Assembly: GCA_033002965.1 (NCBI GenBank)
Contig: JAURVB010000749.1
Location: 58,353-122,352 of the forward strand
Origin: Piper betle
Lineage: Eukaryota; Streptophyta; Magnoliopsida; Piperales; Piperaceae
Direction of reading: 5' to 3'
Length of the DNA stretch: 64,000 nt
The notes beneath the pieces are model-generated. The model saw only the letters and a program-made list of their open reading frames with translations, was not told where the DNA came from and ran no database searches. Positions 1 to 11,229 of the stretch are shown one piece after another; the first letter of the stretch is position 1, and each line of letters begins with the position of its first letter. The position numbers were made by a program, and so were the translations under genes.

Positions 1-1667
1 CCAAACACGATACCCCAACGCCAAAGATCAGTAGTACCCAAAGCTCATCTCCAATTATCGAGCCACGGCCAGTGCACACGATGATTAAAGGAACAGTATT
101 TGCTCCAGATTTCAGAACTGTGCAAAAAGATAAGTACAATGAACATGACAATCGAGAGGAGGTGCAATTATTTTATTTTTTCCCACTGCCTGTTAATTAC
201 TGATCATTACTGGTATATAATCTGACTGGCCATAAATAAGGAAGAACCCAATTTTCATTTTAGGTTCATATGGTTATTGAATGGCAGCTAATTCTTGTTT
301 TGAGTCCTACGCATACTTGTGTTAGTCTATCCTTCTTTGCTATACATGTACAATGCTAGCTCCAATGGTGGGCTTAAGATAGACAACATGCACTTTGGAA
401 GAAATAAAAACGAGGCAACACGTACAGCTTGTTCCGAGTCAGTTTTTAGTATCAACCGTAATTTGAACAACAGTGTCATGTTTTGATATATGTTAGTCGT
501 TGATTAGCTTATAATTAAAATAATCAAGACAAGGGCAATAGGGCACCAGAAAGTAAAGAAAAGACAAGCTGAGTGGGAAGGGGGAATAACCTGAACTTGC
601 TGCGAAGGGTCTCTCTGGCGCTAACATGGAAGAAATAAATGTGATGCAAACTTTCAACTACATACAGTAGAGCCAAAAAGTTGACGAGAGCTCTAAAGGT
701 GAAGGCATTTGATGACCCATCAACAAAGCTCCAAATTGGAATCATTAAAAATGAGTGTCTAGTGCGGATATTCTAAATGGATAGAAACATTGGAAAGCAG
801 AAACAGCAGGGGCATGCGCCGCAAAGCCTTGATAGTGATGAGTCTAATGACTTAAATGAGATAAGGGGAGAGGGCTTCTTGCGTAGTAAATCATTTCCAG
901 GAACAGTTCATGGGAATCGCTTATAATAGCATTTCATCAGCTGCTAACAAATTCATACTTATCTCATTCTAAATCAATTATGCATACCAAGGCCACTATA
1001 TTGGTGAGATGGGGTGCTGATTCGAACATGATGATGTATGCATATACTTGGAAAAGCAAAGGAAAGGGACGGATAGATTGGATTAGTGGAGATCACTGGA
1101 CTAGAGGCATTGTTTTTTTTCTTCTCATTTTATAAAAAGTTACACACAGCTAATGGCCTTGCCCATTGTCCAGAATAAACACTGTAGCTCATGATCAAAG
1201 GCAACACAAGTACGTACAGAAATCACCGCCAGCTCACGCCCATTTCCTTTTGAGTGTCGATGATGTATAGTGGAATTATGCCACTAATGTTTCGCTGTTT
1301 CGCAATTATGCCACTAATGTTATATGTCTATTAACAGTAGAATTGACTCTGATAATCCATAAATAAGGTGCACGCATGTTTATTTAATTCCCCGGAAAAA
1401 ATGAAAGATTGGTAGATTAATCAAACACTCTCCACATCAAATTTCATTGACAAGTAGAACAATCAGGGCTACCCTTTTTTTTAAACTTATTTTTAACTCA
1501 GGTTAAGGCCAAGCAATATTGAAGCAATTATATAAAGTGATATGAGAATAGACCTGAGATCGTTTTGGATAATAGGCTGTATTAAATGTAAATTAGGGAG
1601 TTAATTATGGGCTAAAAAAGAATTTTAATGATAAATTTTATTAAAAGTGGGTGAATTATAATAACTT
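1..1667. other. Intergenic, no gene recognised
   Basis: AT-rich sequence. A short open frame at 524-745 (-) encodes a hydrophobic 73-residue peptide with no family signature, so I do not call it a gene. Nothing else was recognised. Confidence 0.5.
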
Positions 1668-2583
1668 AAAAAATTAGTCACATATCAAACACTTTATGGA
1701 GTAAGATCCAATATATTTGTAAAGATGAACTTATAATCTTTAATTTAATTAATTATTAATAAAGAAATATCTATATATATTAAAACTTAGGCCTATTATT
1801 TTATATTTTGGGCTAGGTCATTTCATATATTTTTTTATTACTTTATTTATTTTGGTCTTTTCATCTTCCTTCTTAATAGCTTGTTTTAAAAGCTTTCCAT
1901 CTCGATCTTTTTATTATTACGACTATTTATAAGATTGTTTAGAACAATCAATTCTATCATTGATATTATCTCTAAGTATTTACATGCCATATAAGAGCAG
2001 TCAATTATATTACTGATATCGTTTCTAAGTGTTTATATTAATTTATTTTCTTCACTTATTTGTAAGCTTATTAGGATCTACATATATTCTTCATTTTCTC
2101 CAAAGTATTATCACCTATTTTTTGGATAGATGAGATTAAAAAATTAGTCACATATCAAAAACTTCGTGGAGTAAGATCCAATATATTCGTAAAGATGAAC
2201 TTATAATCTTTAATTTAATTAACTATTTATAAATAAATATATATATATATATATATATAACTTAGGCCTATCATTTTATACTTTGGGCCAGGTCATTTTA
2301 TTTTTTATTACTTTTTTTATTTTGGTCTTTTCATCTTCCTTCTTAATAACTTGATTTCTTTTCATTATTACGACTATTCATAGGATTGTTTAGAACGATC
2401 AATTCTATCATTAATATTATCTCTAAGTATTTATGTGCCATATAATAACAGTCAATTATATTACTGATATCGTTTCTAAGTATTTATATTAATTTATTTT
2501 CTTCACTCTTTCGTAAGCTTATTAGGATCTACATATATTCTTCATTTTCTCCAAAATGTTATCATCTATTTTATGGATAGATA
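1668..2583. repeat. Direct tandem duplication, unit about 470 bp
   Basis: Two adjacent diverged copies, 1668-2137 and 2138-2583. Each begins with a run of A followed by TTAGTCACATATCAAA. Each continues through a shared 'gtaagatccaatatatt' block, an 'acttaggcctat' block and an 'attaggatctacatatattc' block. The second copy has an expanded (TA)n near 2235. The units are AT-rich and non-coding. The duplication may lie inside an older transposable element. Confidence 0.8.
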
Positions 2584-5500
2584 ACAAAGAGAGTTTTCTT
2601 GGACGTCTATCTTCTAAGTCATCGAATTCTTTAAAATACTTTTACTTATTTAATTTCTTGGAATATGTTAAAAATATTTTTTCTCACTCTTCACTCTAAC
2701 CTTGTAAGGTATTTCTTTCTTTGGGTCCATTAATATTGTCTCATCTTCGATCATAACACTTTGAACCTTTTTTCAAAATATCACATCAATAAATGAAAAT
2801 GAGATTTTTCACCTATTTTTTACTATCTTTGTATATTCTTCAATATAACCTCATCTTCAAACTCTGCAACTTTATTGTGAGGTACATCTAATTAAACATG
2901 ATTCAATGTCAATCATACTTTACAAATCCTAACTCAAATTTGACTTTCGATACCACTTATCGACGGTGATGATGCCATCACTTGGGGTTGGGGTTTGAAA
3001 AATAATAGGTAATAACAAAAACAGATAACTTTTATACAAGATCATTTTGATACAAAAATGCAAAGAGTACCACAAGACCTTTAAGAACTTAGGTTCCAAG
3101 TAAGGAATCTTCATTAGAGAGTCTCAATTCATAAGTCACATGTCAATATGAAAATCCAAAAACCTATATATAGACCTTGAGACCTTTCCATATTCTTTTA
3201 CATTAATCAATTATATCTAATACATTCTCATTAAAATATTCATATTCAATTTACCTCTTAAACATTCAAATTAGAAGGTTCAAGAGTTATTTGAACTCTT
3301 TACATATAAAAAAGATTCAGATATCCCCATATATTTATATTAAATATTCAAATTAGATTAAGTTTTGAATAGGAGCTATTATACGTTGAAATGTCATTTT
3401 GCTAGATTAATTTATGGTAATTTTGTCATTTTTTTTATTCTTATATGTATCAATGCACACTAGTCATTACTTAAATAGCGATGATAAAAGATTTTGATTT
3501 ATTTTGATATTTAAATCTTTTTATATGATATAAAATAGAAAATATAGTTATACAAAAATAGTTGTGTCCTTCCACATTTAAGTTTGACGGCTACAAACTC
3601 TTGTTAATTTGTTTTATTAGCTTCATAGTGTGATTAAATATATATCTAAAATTTGGGATTTTGGACTAAATTTGGCTGTAAAAGAAGACTTGATTCGACT
3701 AAAATTGATTTTGAATTATTTATATAAAAATTTAAAAAATCTAATAAAACTAGCATTAATTGAGAATATATTTCTAAATTAGACTAAAAAAAATGAGGAA
3801 AAAGTATTTGTTATAAAAACTGGGATTCACTCCAAAATGACTGACCGCTTTTAAAGACTTAGGAGCCAATACTTGTATTAGTCATCACTCTTTCCGCTTA
3901 GAGACATGACACTATAGTCAACACTCCCCCGCACATGTAAAAGCACTATAAGGCTTGCATGTGAACCTCTCATACGGTGACTACGTTTGCACTACATTGG
4001 GTTTGCCACTCATTAACTTTTACAAATGCAATCATACAACATTACGAATCCCAGGATGGGTTAACTCAATATCATGTAAAAATGAGTCCATAAATTTTAC
4101 TTTAAAATAATTAATTATTTAGAAGTTCTATAAGGTGATATTTATATTAGTCACCATTTTTTTCTTTAAAGGCTAGAGATTTGTTGTATCAAGTGCTATA
4201 ACAAATTCCTTGTAGCAATTTACTCAGTGTAAATCACCTTAATTGAAAGATAATTAAATTAATTAATACAATTATTTTTTAAAACACCACTAATTAAAGT
4301 GATTTACACCTATTAAAAGTATTACATGGCTCGTTAGAGATGTCCAGACTATACTCAATGCTTAGAGGCTAAAATTAGTTTCCACTTAATTACCTAGTTT
4401 ACTTATATCCACAACTTTTAATGTGAACCACTAGATCACATCAATGAATGGGATTAATCCTTTCAAAAACAATGCTCCTTCATGACATCTTGTTCAGCAG
4501 AAGTCGTGATTTTAGATTTTAGATAAAGCCATTTCCATTATTTAAAAGTTTTGGTCTTAAATTATGCTGGTGCTAAGCATTCTCTTAATTATATTATCTT
4601 CAAATGAATTCAACCTTCTAAACTATTAAAAAGACAATGAAAATTAAATAATTTTTATTAAGCACTTCAGATTGGCATCTCAAGTCGTCACCCCCATGGA
4701 TTTTAAAAGTTTTCGATTCAAAATAGATTTTTACAACAATTAATGAGGTTGAATAGTTACTCCGGTCAAGTGGAGGCAGTTAATCTGGGAGCCAACTGGG
4801 TTAATCACATGTGAGCTTTTCAACCCAAACCCTAAATAGCACAGCAGCTGCTCATCCTAACCCTAAAATTCATGATAGTTAGCAACAGGAAAATAAATCC
4901 CTTGTTCTGTTAATGGATCGAAAGGAAAGAACACATATACCATGGTGCCCCTCAAATCTATATCTCCATCTTCTCGACAACCATCAACTAAATGCATGCT
5001 CCCTCCCTACTCACTTGACTTGAGAATGAGAATAAAAAGATGAGCAGCAAGCGTAAGGCACGCGTCCATGGAGACACCAGAGAAAGGAAAGGGAGGGCGG
5101 CCATAAAGGGTACTTAAGGTGGTGGGTTGGGAAAGACAGCAAAGGGGTGGTCAAGAAAGAAGCAGTGACGGCCCAAAGAGCACACATCATGTATGTCTAA
5201 TGGCATGGCAGATGCCATATAATTGTACTTGAGCAGGTCCACCACCGAGTACACGCGCTAGCCTCTCATAGCACCACTCTCTGGAGGCCAAGTACGGCGA
5301 AGGAAGTACTGGTTAAGTCCCTCTCTCTCTCCTTATATCTCTGTGCCGTCTAAGTTTATATGTGTGTATGGAGGAACCCTAACCCTAGACGATGAGAGCA
5401 ATTTTGTTCTTTGATCCCCACGAGACCATTGGTGCGGCTTGCCTTTGTGGAGAGGTACATGGAATCCATCTATTCAATCCTCAATATATAGAAATTGCCG

Positions 5501-5711
5501 GGCACTCTGCACGGTCTGCACCTCCCTAAAGCAATGGGTTTGCTGTCAATCTTCACCTGCTTCCCACGTGAAGAAGCTGCCCAATATTATCTACGCCCCT
5601 TCCCCCATCCTTCCTGTTCAACTTTTCTCACAGTGTTTTGATTGACCTCATTCTCACCCCCTGTGGCCCAGCTCCTTGCTTGCCTCTTAATTATTAATTT
5701 GCCAATAAAAA
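2584..5711. other. Intergenic; possible LTR remnant, otherwise nothing recognised
   Basis: AT-rich. At 3162-3175 the minus strand reads TCTATATATAGG, a good TATA box. It sits downstream of a motif-rich 200 bp that resembles a retrotransposon LTR in reverse orientation, but I found no matching partner. 5320-5400 contains CT-rich and 'accctaaccctag' telobox-like sequence typical of plant promoters or 5' leaders. No coding region is supported here. Confidence 0.4.

Positions 5712-5750
<39 letters not shown>
5712..5750. repeat. (TA)n microsatellite
   Basis: Uninterrupted alternating TA/AT tract of about 36 bases, flanked by 'aaaactaa' and 'acacatt'. Confidence 0.95.
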
Positions 5751-6244
5751 CACATTAGTACCTTATGCAGGTCTCTCCTCGCTCTTCCACCTTATGGATA
5801 TCCTAAGCAATCTCACTTCTTGTTTATATCACAAATTATATACTTTTTAATGGTTACGACTACTTTGAACCCTCCACCTTTACCACAACTTTTAATTTTG
5901 GGCTGATAATGCATGCACATTAGTCATTACATCCAATCATACACATGATTACAAATAACCAATATATATATATTACTTTATGGGTGTTCTTATGTGCCGA
6001 TATAAGTGAATTACCACAAAAATTTATTAACATTTGAATCAGTAAAACAGCCATTTTTCATCTATTTTGTGTCATAAAATGACTAGTAATTTAATTAATG
6101 AATTTAGTTGTTTACAATATTGGTGAATTTTTATGTTTTTCACTCCGTGCTTTTTCTTTGTAATTGCAAGATGATTTAAATTTTAAGTACTTTCTTTCTA
6201 AAATTTAGACTCTTAATTCTATCAACCCTTAAAAAAGTGTTGCT

Positions 6245-6372
6245 CACTAAAAAATGGCTTGAGTGACGAAAAATTTGTCATTAATGTACAAAAATGTGAT
6301 CACAATGTTCTGTGAGAGAAATTTAGAGATTTAGTGACAAATTTTTCGTCAATGTCTTGTTTTCTTTTAGTG
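6245..6372. mobile_element. Short CACTA-type MITE
   Basis: A 128-bp element with terminal inverted repeats. The left end reads CACTAAAAAATGG and the right end CTTTTAGTG. Just inside are subterminal inverted blocks, TGACGAAAAATTTGTCA on the left and TGACAAATTTTTCGTCA on the right. CACTA termini define the EnSpm/CACTA superfamily. A clear 3-bp target duplication is not visible. It lies about 740 bp upstream of the TCP start codon, in its likely promoter. Confidence 0.65.
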
Positions 6373-6680
6373 CTGGTCCCAAATTCGAAAAAGTAGAAGG
6401 CTTGTGCAGGAAAGGAATGCAACTTTCAAAATTAATTTATTGGTATTCTATAGCTAAGGTGAAAGAAGAAGAAAGAAGAAATTATACATATTCACTTCCA
6501 GTTGTGGCATACCCAGATATGGAGTTTAGGAGGTGCGATAGAATGGACTTGAAAGATAGACGAATGTATGTGACATATGGAAGGAAGAAAGTGGATAAAG
6601 AATGGCCTTGAAAAGCAGAAAAATGAATAAAATTTATAAATTGAAAATGTAAAACGGTCCTACAACTTCTTCAAAGGCAG

Positions 6681-6687
6681 TATATAT
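6681..6687 (+). promoter_or_regulatory. Candidate TATA box of the TCP gene
   Basis: TATATAT preceded by 'aaaggcag', about 430 bp upstream of the TCP ATG. The interval contains a C-rich tract near 6757 and a CT repeat near 6993, as in plant 5' leaders. Position and sequence are the only evidence. Confidence 0.35.
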
Positions 6688-7112
6688 CGCAGTTTGTCCA
6701 GGTTCTATGTACTGCTACCATTTTTTGGCAAGCCAGCTTCTTCTTCGCCTTGACCTCCCCCCCCCCCACCCACCCATTTACTCTCGTCCTTCCTCCCTGC
6801 TCCTTATCCATATACGAGCAGTTTAGTGTTTGTATTAACTACGTCAGTGAGGTAAAAAGGGCGGAGGTAGCCAGATCAGAGACTTCCTATTGCACCGAAA
6901 GAGATGGCGAGGGAGAGGACACTGGAAGAGGTACCTTATTGCCCACCTTTGGCTACTCATTTAGGTACTTGGAGTGGGTGGTGAAGGACGTCGCTCTCTC
7001 TCTCTCTTTTGCACATCAAACGACGGACTTAACCATTCAACACGCAAAGGAGAGGGGCTGTAGCAGCAAGGAGTGATCTCTAGTCTCTAGTGCTATAGCT
7101 GTCAAAGCAGAT

Positions 7113-8234
7113 ATGTTACCATCCTTCCCATCCAATGCCTATGCCGACCACTGCTTGCTCCTCGACTCCGATGTCATACTACCCTCCAAGCTCCCTCCAA
7201 GTTTCTTGAGCGTCTCCCCCTCTTTCGACTACTTCCTCGACGGCCATGACCAAGAAAACGAGCTCCACCTCCTAACACAGAGTGTCAACTGCTCCTATCT
7301 TGACCCCTCTGCAAGAAGAGTGCTGTCTGGGATCACTAACGTCAAATCCATGATGCCGCAGGCCGAAGGTGTCGCAGTTCCCTCTTTCCCGAACGACACC
7401 AGTATTGCTGGTCACGGTACTCCTTGTACTGGTGCTCCTCCTAATTTTGATCATCCTAACAACAACAGCAAGAACAACAACAAGAAGGCAGACTGCAACG
7501 AGATCATCAAGAATATCTTTGTGGCTGGCGATCACCAACAAAGGAAAAGGTCGGGGAAGAAAGATCGACACAGCAAGATCGTTACCGCACAAGGGCCGAG
7601 AGATAGGCGTATGAGGCTCTCCCTCGACATAGCTCGGAGGTTCTTCGACCTGCAAGACAGGTTGGGCTATGACAAGGCGAGCAAGACGGTGGAATGGCTC
7701 ATGAACAAGTCCAAGGGGGCCATTAAAGAGGTCATGCAAGGTCTTCTGCACCCGAAAGAAGGCCCTTGTGGAGCTAGGAGCATCTCTTCTTACACTTCCG
7801 ACTGTGATGACACCTCTGAGGTGGAAGAAACTCCTATTGATTATAACGAAGATGCCGACCTCCAAGAGCAAAACTACCCGCTTCCTATAAGCACCAGTAC
7901 CGGTCCCAAGTCTGGGAAGAACAAGACTGTAAGGAAACCCGCATTTATTCTCCCCCATGGTAAGGAATCCAGGGCCATGGCGAGAGCAAGAGCAAGGGAG
8001 AGGGCCAAGGAGAAGCTATCACGCAGAACGGAGATTGACCATGAGAAGAAGACTACTACTGTTACTACTACTACTATTACAAGCCAATACCATTCCCAGT
8101 TGGAGCAGCAAGGCCTCCACTTTGCGAATTACCCGCAGCAAACTACAACTCCCATCGCCATTGCCAATCCTGATGTAGTTTACAACTTCATCCACGAAGA
8201 TTGGGCTGCTCATGGTGGCATCCGCTATTGTTGA
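7113..8234 (+). CDS. TB1/CYC-class TCP transcription factor
   Basis: Single-exon gene for a 373-residue nuclear transcription factor of the class II CYC/TB1 (ECE) TCP subfamily. The TCP bHLH-like DNA-binding domain spans about residues 149-207. Its basic part is [18 protein letters not shown] and its helices include [14 protein letters not shown] and [11 protein letters not shown]. The arginine-rich R domain, diagnostic of this subfamily, follows at about 284-301 with the core [12 protein letters not shown]. The linker between them is acidic and polar. The N-terminal 110 residues are Ser/Pro-rich and poorly conserved. Family members repress axillary bud outgrowth (TB1/BRC1) or control floral symmetry (CYC); which role applies cannot be read here. 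The ATG is the first Met in a frame that stays open to a TGA at 8232-8234. Frame, domains and length are all intact. Confidence 0.95.
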   Translation: MLPSFPSNAYADHCLLLDSDVILPSKLPPSFLSVSPSFDYFLDGHDQENELHLLTQSVNCSYLDPSARRVLSGITNVKSMMPQAEGVAVPSFPNDTSIAGHGTPCTGAPPNFDHPNNNSKNNNKKADCNEIIKNIFVAGDHQQRKRSGKKDRHSKIVTAQGPRDRRMRLSLDIARRFFDLQDRLGYDKASKTVEWLMNKSKGAIKEVMQGLLHPKEGPCGARSISSYTSDCDDTSEVEETPIDYNEDADLQEQNYPLPISTSTGPKSGKNKTVRKPAFILPHGKESRAMARARARERAKEKLSRRTEIDHEKKTTTVTTTTITSQYHSQLEQQGLHFANYPQQTTTPIAIANPDVVYNFIHEDWAAHGGIRYC

Positions 8235-9623
8235 TCAATTAGTATATATTACTGATCATGGAGTACTCTTGCTTGAATAATCGAGGGTGTGTTCGTAACC
8301 TCTTTGATTCCTCGACCAGATCGTCTCTTCTCTTCTGATCATATCACACGTCAGCTCTCAGCAAGACAAGTATGGTTTTCTAGTTCATAATTAGCTATCT
8401 TTTCCATCGTCTTTGTGAAAGCGCATTTGGAGCTTGCGTTCTTGTATGATTTGATGCATGACTAGATTGTATTTGATTTTACTATTTGTGGGTTGTGATT
8501 GGTTTTCCTAGTTTATGTCAGATGTTTGCTAATTTTATGATCTGTATGACAAAAGGCTATGTTACACCAAGTGCAAGCTGGTGGCCATGTATAAGCTGCT
8601 TGAGACATGTGGAGCATGTTGAAATTACTCACAGGCAATTATGTTTTAGTGCTTGCTATACCTTCGCGTTATTGTTATCATATTATTATATGTTTGTCAT
8701 GTGTTGCTAGATAGTTCTGTCTTTTCTTTGCTAAGACGTATACCAGAGAAACTCTTATGGATGGACAGATTTAAAGGCTGCAGAAGAATTGACTTACCAT
8801 GAATTACATAGATAGGACCCCTTTTCTAGTTTTTGATTTTCATTTGTTCGCTAGTGTTTAATTAGGGGCATCCAAATACTTAATTGTACTAAATTAGATG
8901 ATATTTGTTAAAACTAATTTAATTTGAGCTGTTTCAGAAAAAAATGCATTAAACTTTTGAACAAATGCTCATCTTGATCAGACGGACGTTGTATCTACTT
9001 TGTCAAGCTATGTCCTTTGTATAAATTAATTTGTGGTGTATTAATTAGAAAATCAACACTAGTCAGAAATGGAAATTTATGGGGACTATATGTATTGATA
9101 ATGTTTTTTTAATGTCATATATTTTCTGAAAGGCTGACTCTAATATGCATGATCACAGACAAACTATATATGAGGATTGCTATGCATGATAAGGTATTTA
9201 TATATTTTCTTTGTAGAGCTGGGAGTTGGATTCTTAATCATGCGCCTTACAGTTTAATTGCCTGGGGCTCAAGCATAAATATTGCAATTTACAAAATTTA
9301 TTTTCTTGTACATGGTACTGTTGTTTTGAATTTCTAATTTTCTACAAATTAATTTCGGTGGTAATAATACGTTGGAGAACAAGGGCGTTTCTCTTAGCAA
9401 TGGCCTTTAATATATGCAGTGTAATTCTCTCTAGTTAAAGTCTTTCAAAGATGCACTAATTTCCCTAGTTATTCTAATTAAAGTTGTAATTGTAATTTAT
9501 TTTTCCCCCTCACAGTTCTGTATTATGATAAGATTATGCTAATTTTGAAGTCCATGCATTTTTAACTTCTACTTATTTATTTTATGTTAATTTCCTTGCC
9601 TAATTATTGAAGTTTTACCTCAA
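8235..9623. other. 3' flank of the TCP gene and intergenic DNA
   Basis: Contains the TCP 3' UTR; a T-rich region with possible poly(A) signals follows. The open frames at 8486-8710 and 9149-9337 encode low-complexity hydrophobic peptides and look random. No other feature was recognised. Confidence 0.5.
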
Positions 9624-9853
9624 GGGCGTGTTTGGTTTTCTTGAAATTTTATAAAATAAATATAAAATTTGGAAGTCATAAATTATGTTTAGATGCCTTT
9701 TAAGTTTAGTCAAAAAAGAATTTCATCTTATTTTTTATTATATAAATATGTGAAAAAATTTAAAATTTTTATTTTATTTTATCTTATTATATTTATATTT
9801 AATATAAAAATTTTTTATTCACATTATTTTCATTTAAACCAAACAACCGGCCC
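9624..9853. mobile_element. AT-rich MITE of about 230 bp
   Basis: Terminal inverted repeats: GGGCGTGTTTGGTTT on the left, and AAACCAAACAACCGGCCC on the right, which is its imperfect reverse complement. The core is AT-rich (more than 80% by eye) and has no coding capacity. The 'GTTTGGTTT' ends are common in plant hAT and PIF/Harbinger MITEs. The target duplication is unclear, so the superfamily is left open. Confidence 0.6.
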
Positions 9854-10837
9854 AAACGTGGCAATCCACGAAGAATGCTCTCAGAATAAATTCATATGCC
9901 AAATATGAATTGAATAATTAAGAAAGTTTGGAACATAATTAATTACGTCCCATCATGCATGATCATGATTTTGTACTGAAACGGTTTTGTCGCTGGATTG
10001 GGTTATGATTCGATCATTTTTTAACTAAACTCAGGATGACCCTTTCTGAATAGGTACTTTGTTTATTAGGGCAAACCACACCGGGTTATATTTTTCCTGT
10101 CCCAAAACTATCAAAAATCCTGAGCGTGAAGTTGAAGGCGTTAATTTTGATTAACTCTCGAACGAAATAACTGAAATGAATCAAAATTAATAAATGGGCG
10201 AGTAAATTCATTGAAACAGGGGTTAGATGATGGAGAATTTGTCATTGAGTTCAAAATTGATCATTGAATTAAAATTTTGCAGTAAACACTTTCTTCACTC
10301 GGCCTCTAAAACCTTGTTAATTTCTTGTAATAAAATTCATGGATATTTTCAATATGGATTTCCAATTTGCTAGGACCAAACTCGTCCAGGTTTTCAAGAA
10401 ACTTGATTTGAGCTTCGTTGGGGATTTTTTTTTTTGAAAAAAAACTTAATCCTTGATGTCAAGAAATAAGTACTAAAAAGTGGTCTGATCTTCTTTACGT
10501 GCCTAGCTAAACTTCTATACGAATGATCAATCTGATAGAGTTCAAGATGTTTGGAATAAATGGTTCATGATGTTAAACTAGATATAACTGCTCTCCTTTC
10601 GGAGTGACCGAGTATTTAACATTTATGCAACACGGGATATTATAAAATTATTGTATATAAGTTGAACGCCTGCTAAGATTATAGACTTGCCTTGGAGGAA
10701 ATTTATCCACTAATTGCTTGTAGTTGTGCCATTGAAGAACCATTTAATTTGCCTTCCTTTTAATCAGACTTTACCGCTAATTAATAATCATCAATGTAAT
10801 GGCATAATCAGATCTGCTGTTCAATGTCTGCAGAAAG
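9854..10837. other. Intergenic, nothing recognised
   Basis: AT-rich unique-looking sequence without coding or structural signals that I can support. Confidence 0.45.
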
Positions 10838-11229
10838 CACGGGTATTACAAAAAATTTGGCTTTTCTCCGGGTTATAGAAAAATGGCATGGAGAAAAATG
10901 GTACTTTTTCCACAGGTCTTCTCTACACCAATTTTTATGGTTGAGAAAAATATTATGTTTATTTTTATATTTAAAAATTTTTAAAGGTAAATATGTGTTA
11001 ATTTTAAAAATTTTCTCTACACGAAAAGAGAAAAAAATTTCCGCTTCACTTTTCTCCATGTTTTGAAACTAAAGAACATTTTTGGGGTGGAGAAAAAATT
11101 AGAAAATTAATACATGATTGCTTTCAAATATTTCTAAATATAAAAAAATTTAGAGTTTTCACCACAGTAAAAAATGGTGAGGACAATATATGTAGAAAAA
11201 AAAGTGAACAAAATCTTTTTTTTGTAGTG
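10838..11229. mobile_element. Possible CACTA-like non-autonomous element
   Basis: The right end is TTTTTTTTGTAGTG, the reverse complement of CACTACAAAAAAAA, a typical CACTA terminus. The left end is CACGGGTATTACAAAAAATT, which matches only partly. The interior contains several inverted 'ggagaaaaa' and 'ttttctcca' blocks. The 3-bp target duplication is not convincing. It could instead be an unrelated fold-back MITE. Confidence 0.4.

Noticed and set aside
6357..6611. 84-residue frame upstream of the TCP gene
   Set aside because: It begins inside the CACTA MITE end and shows no family similarity that I can recognise.
7272..7958. 228-residue minus-strand frame
   Set aside because: Antisense of the TCP gene; no motif.
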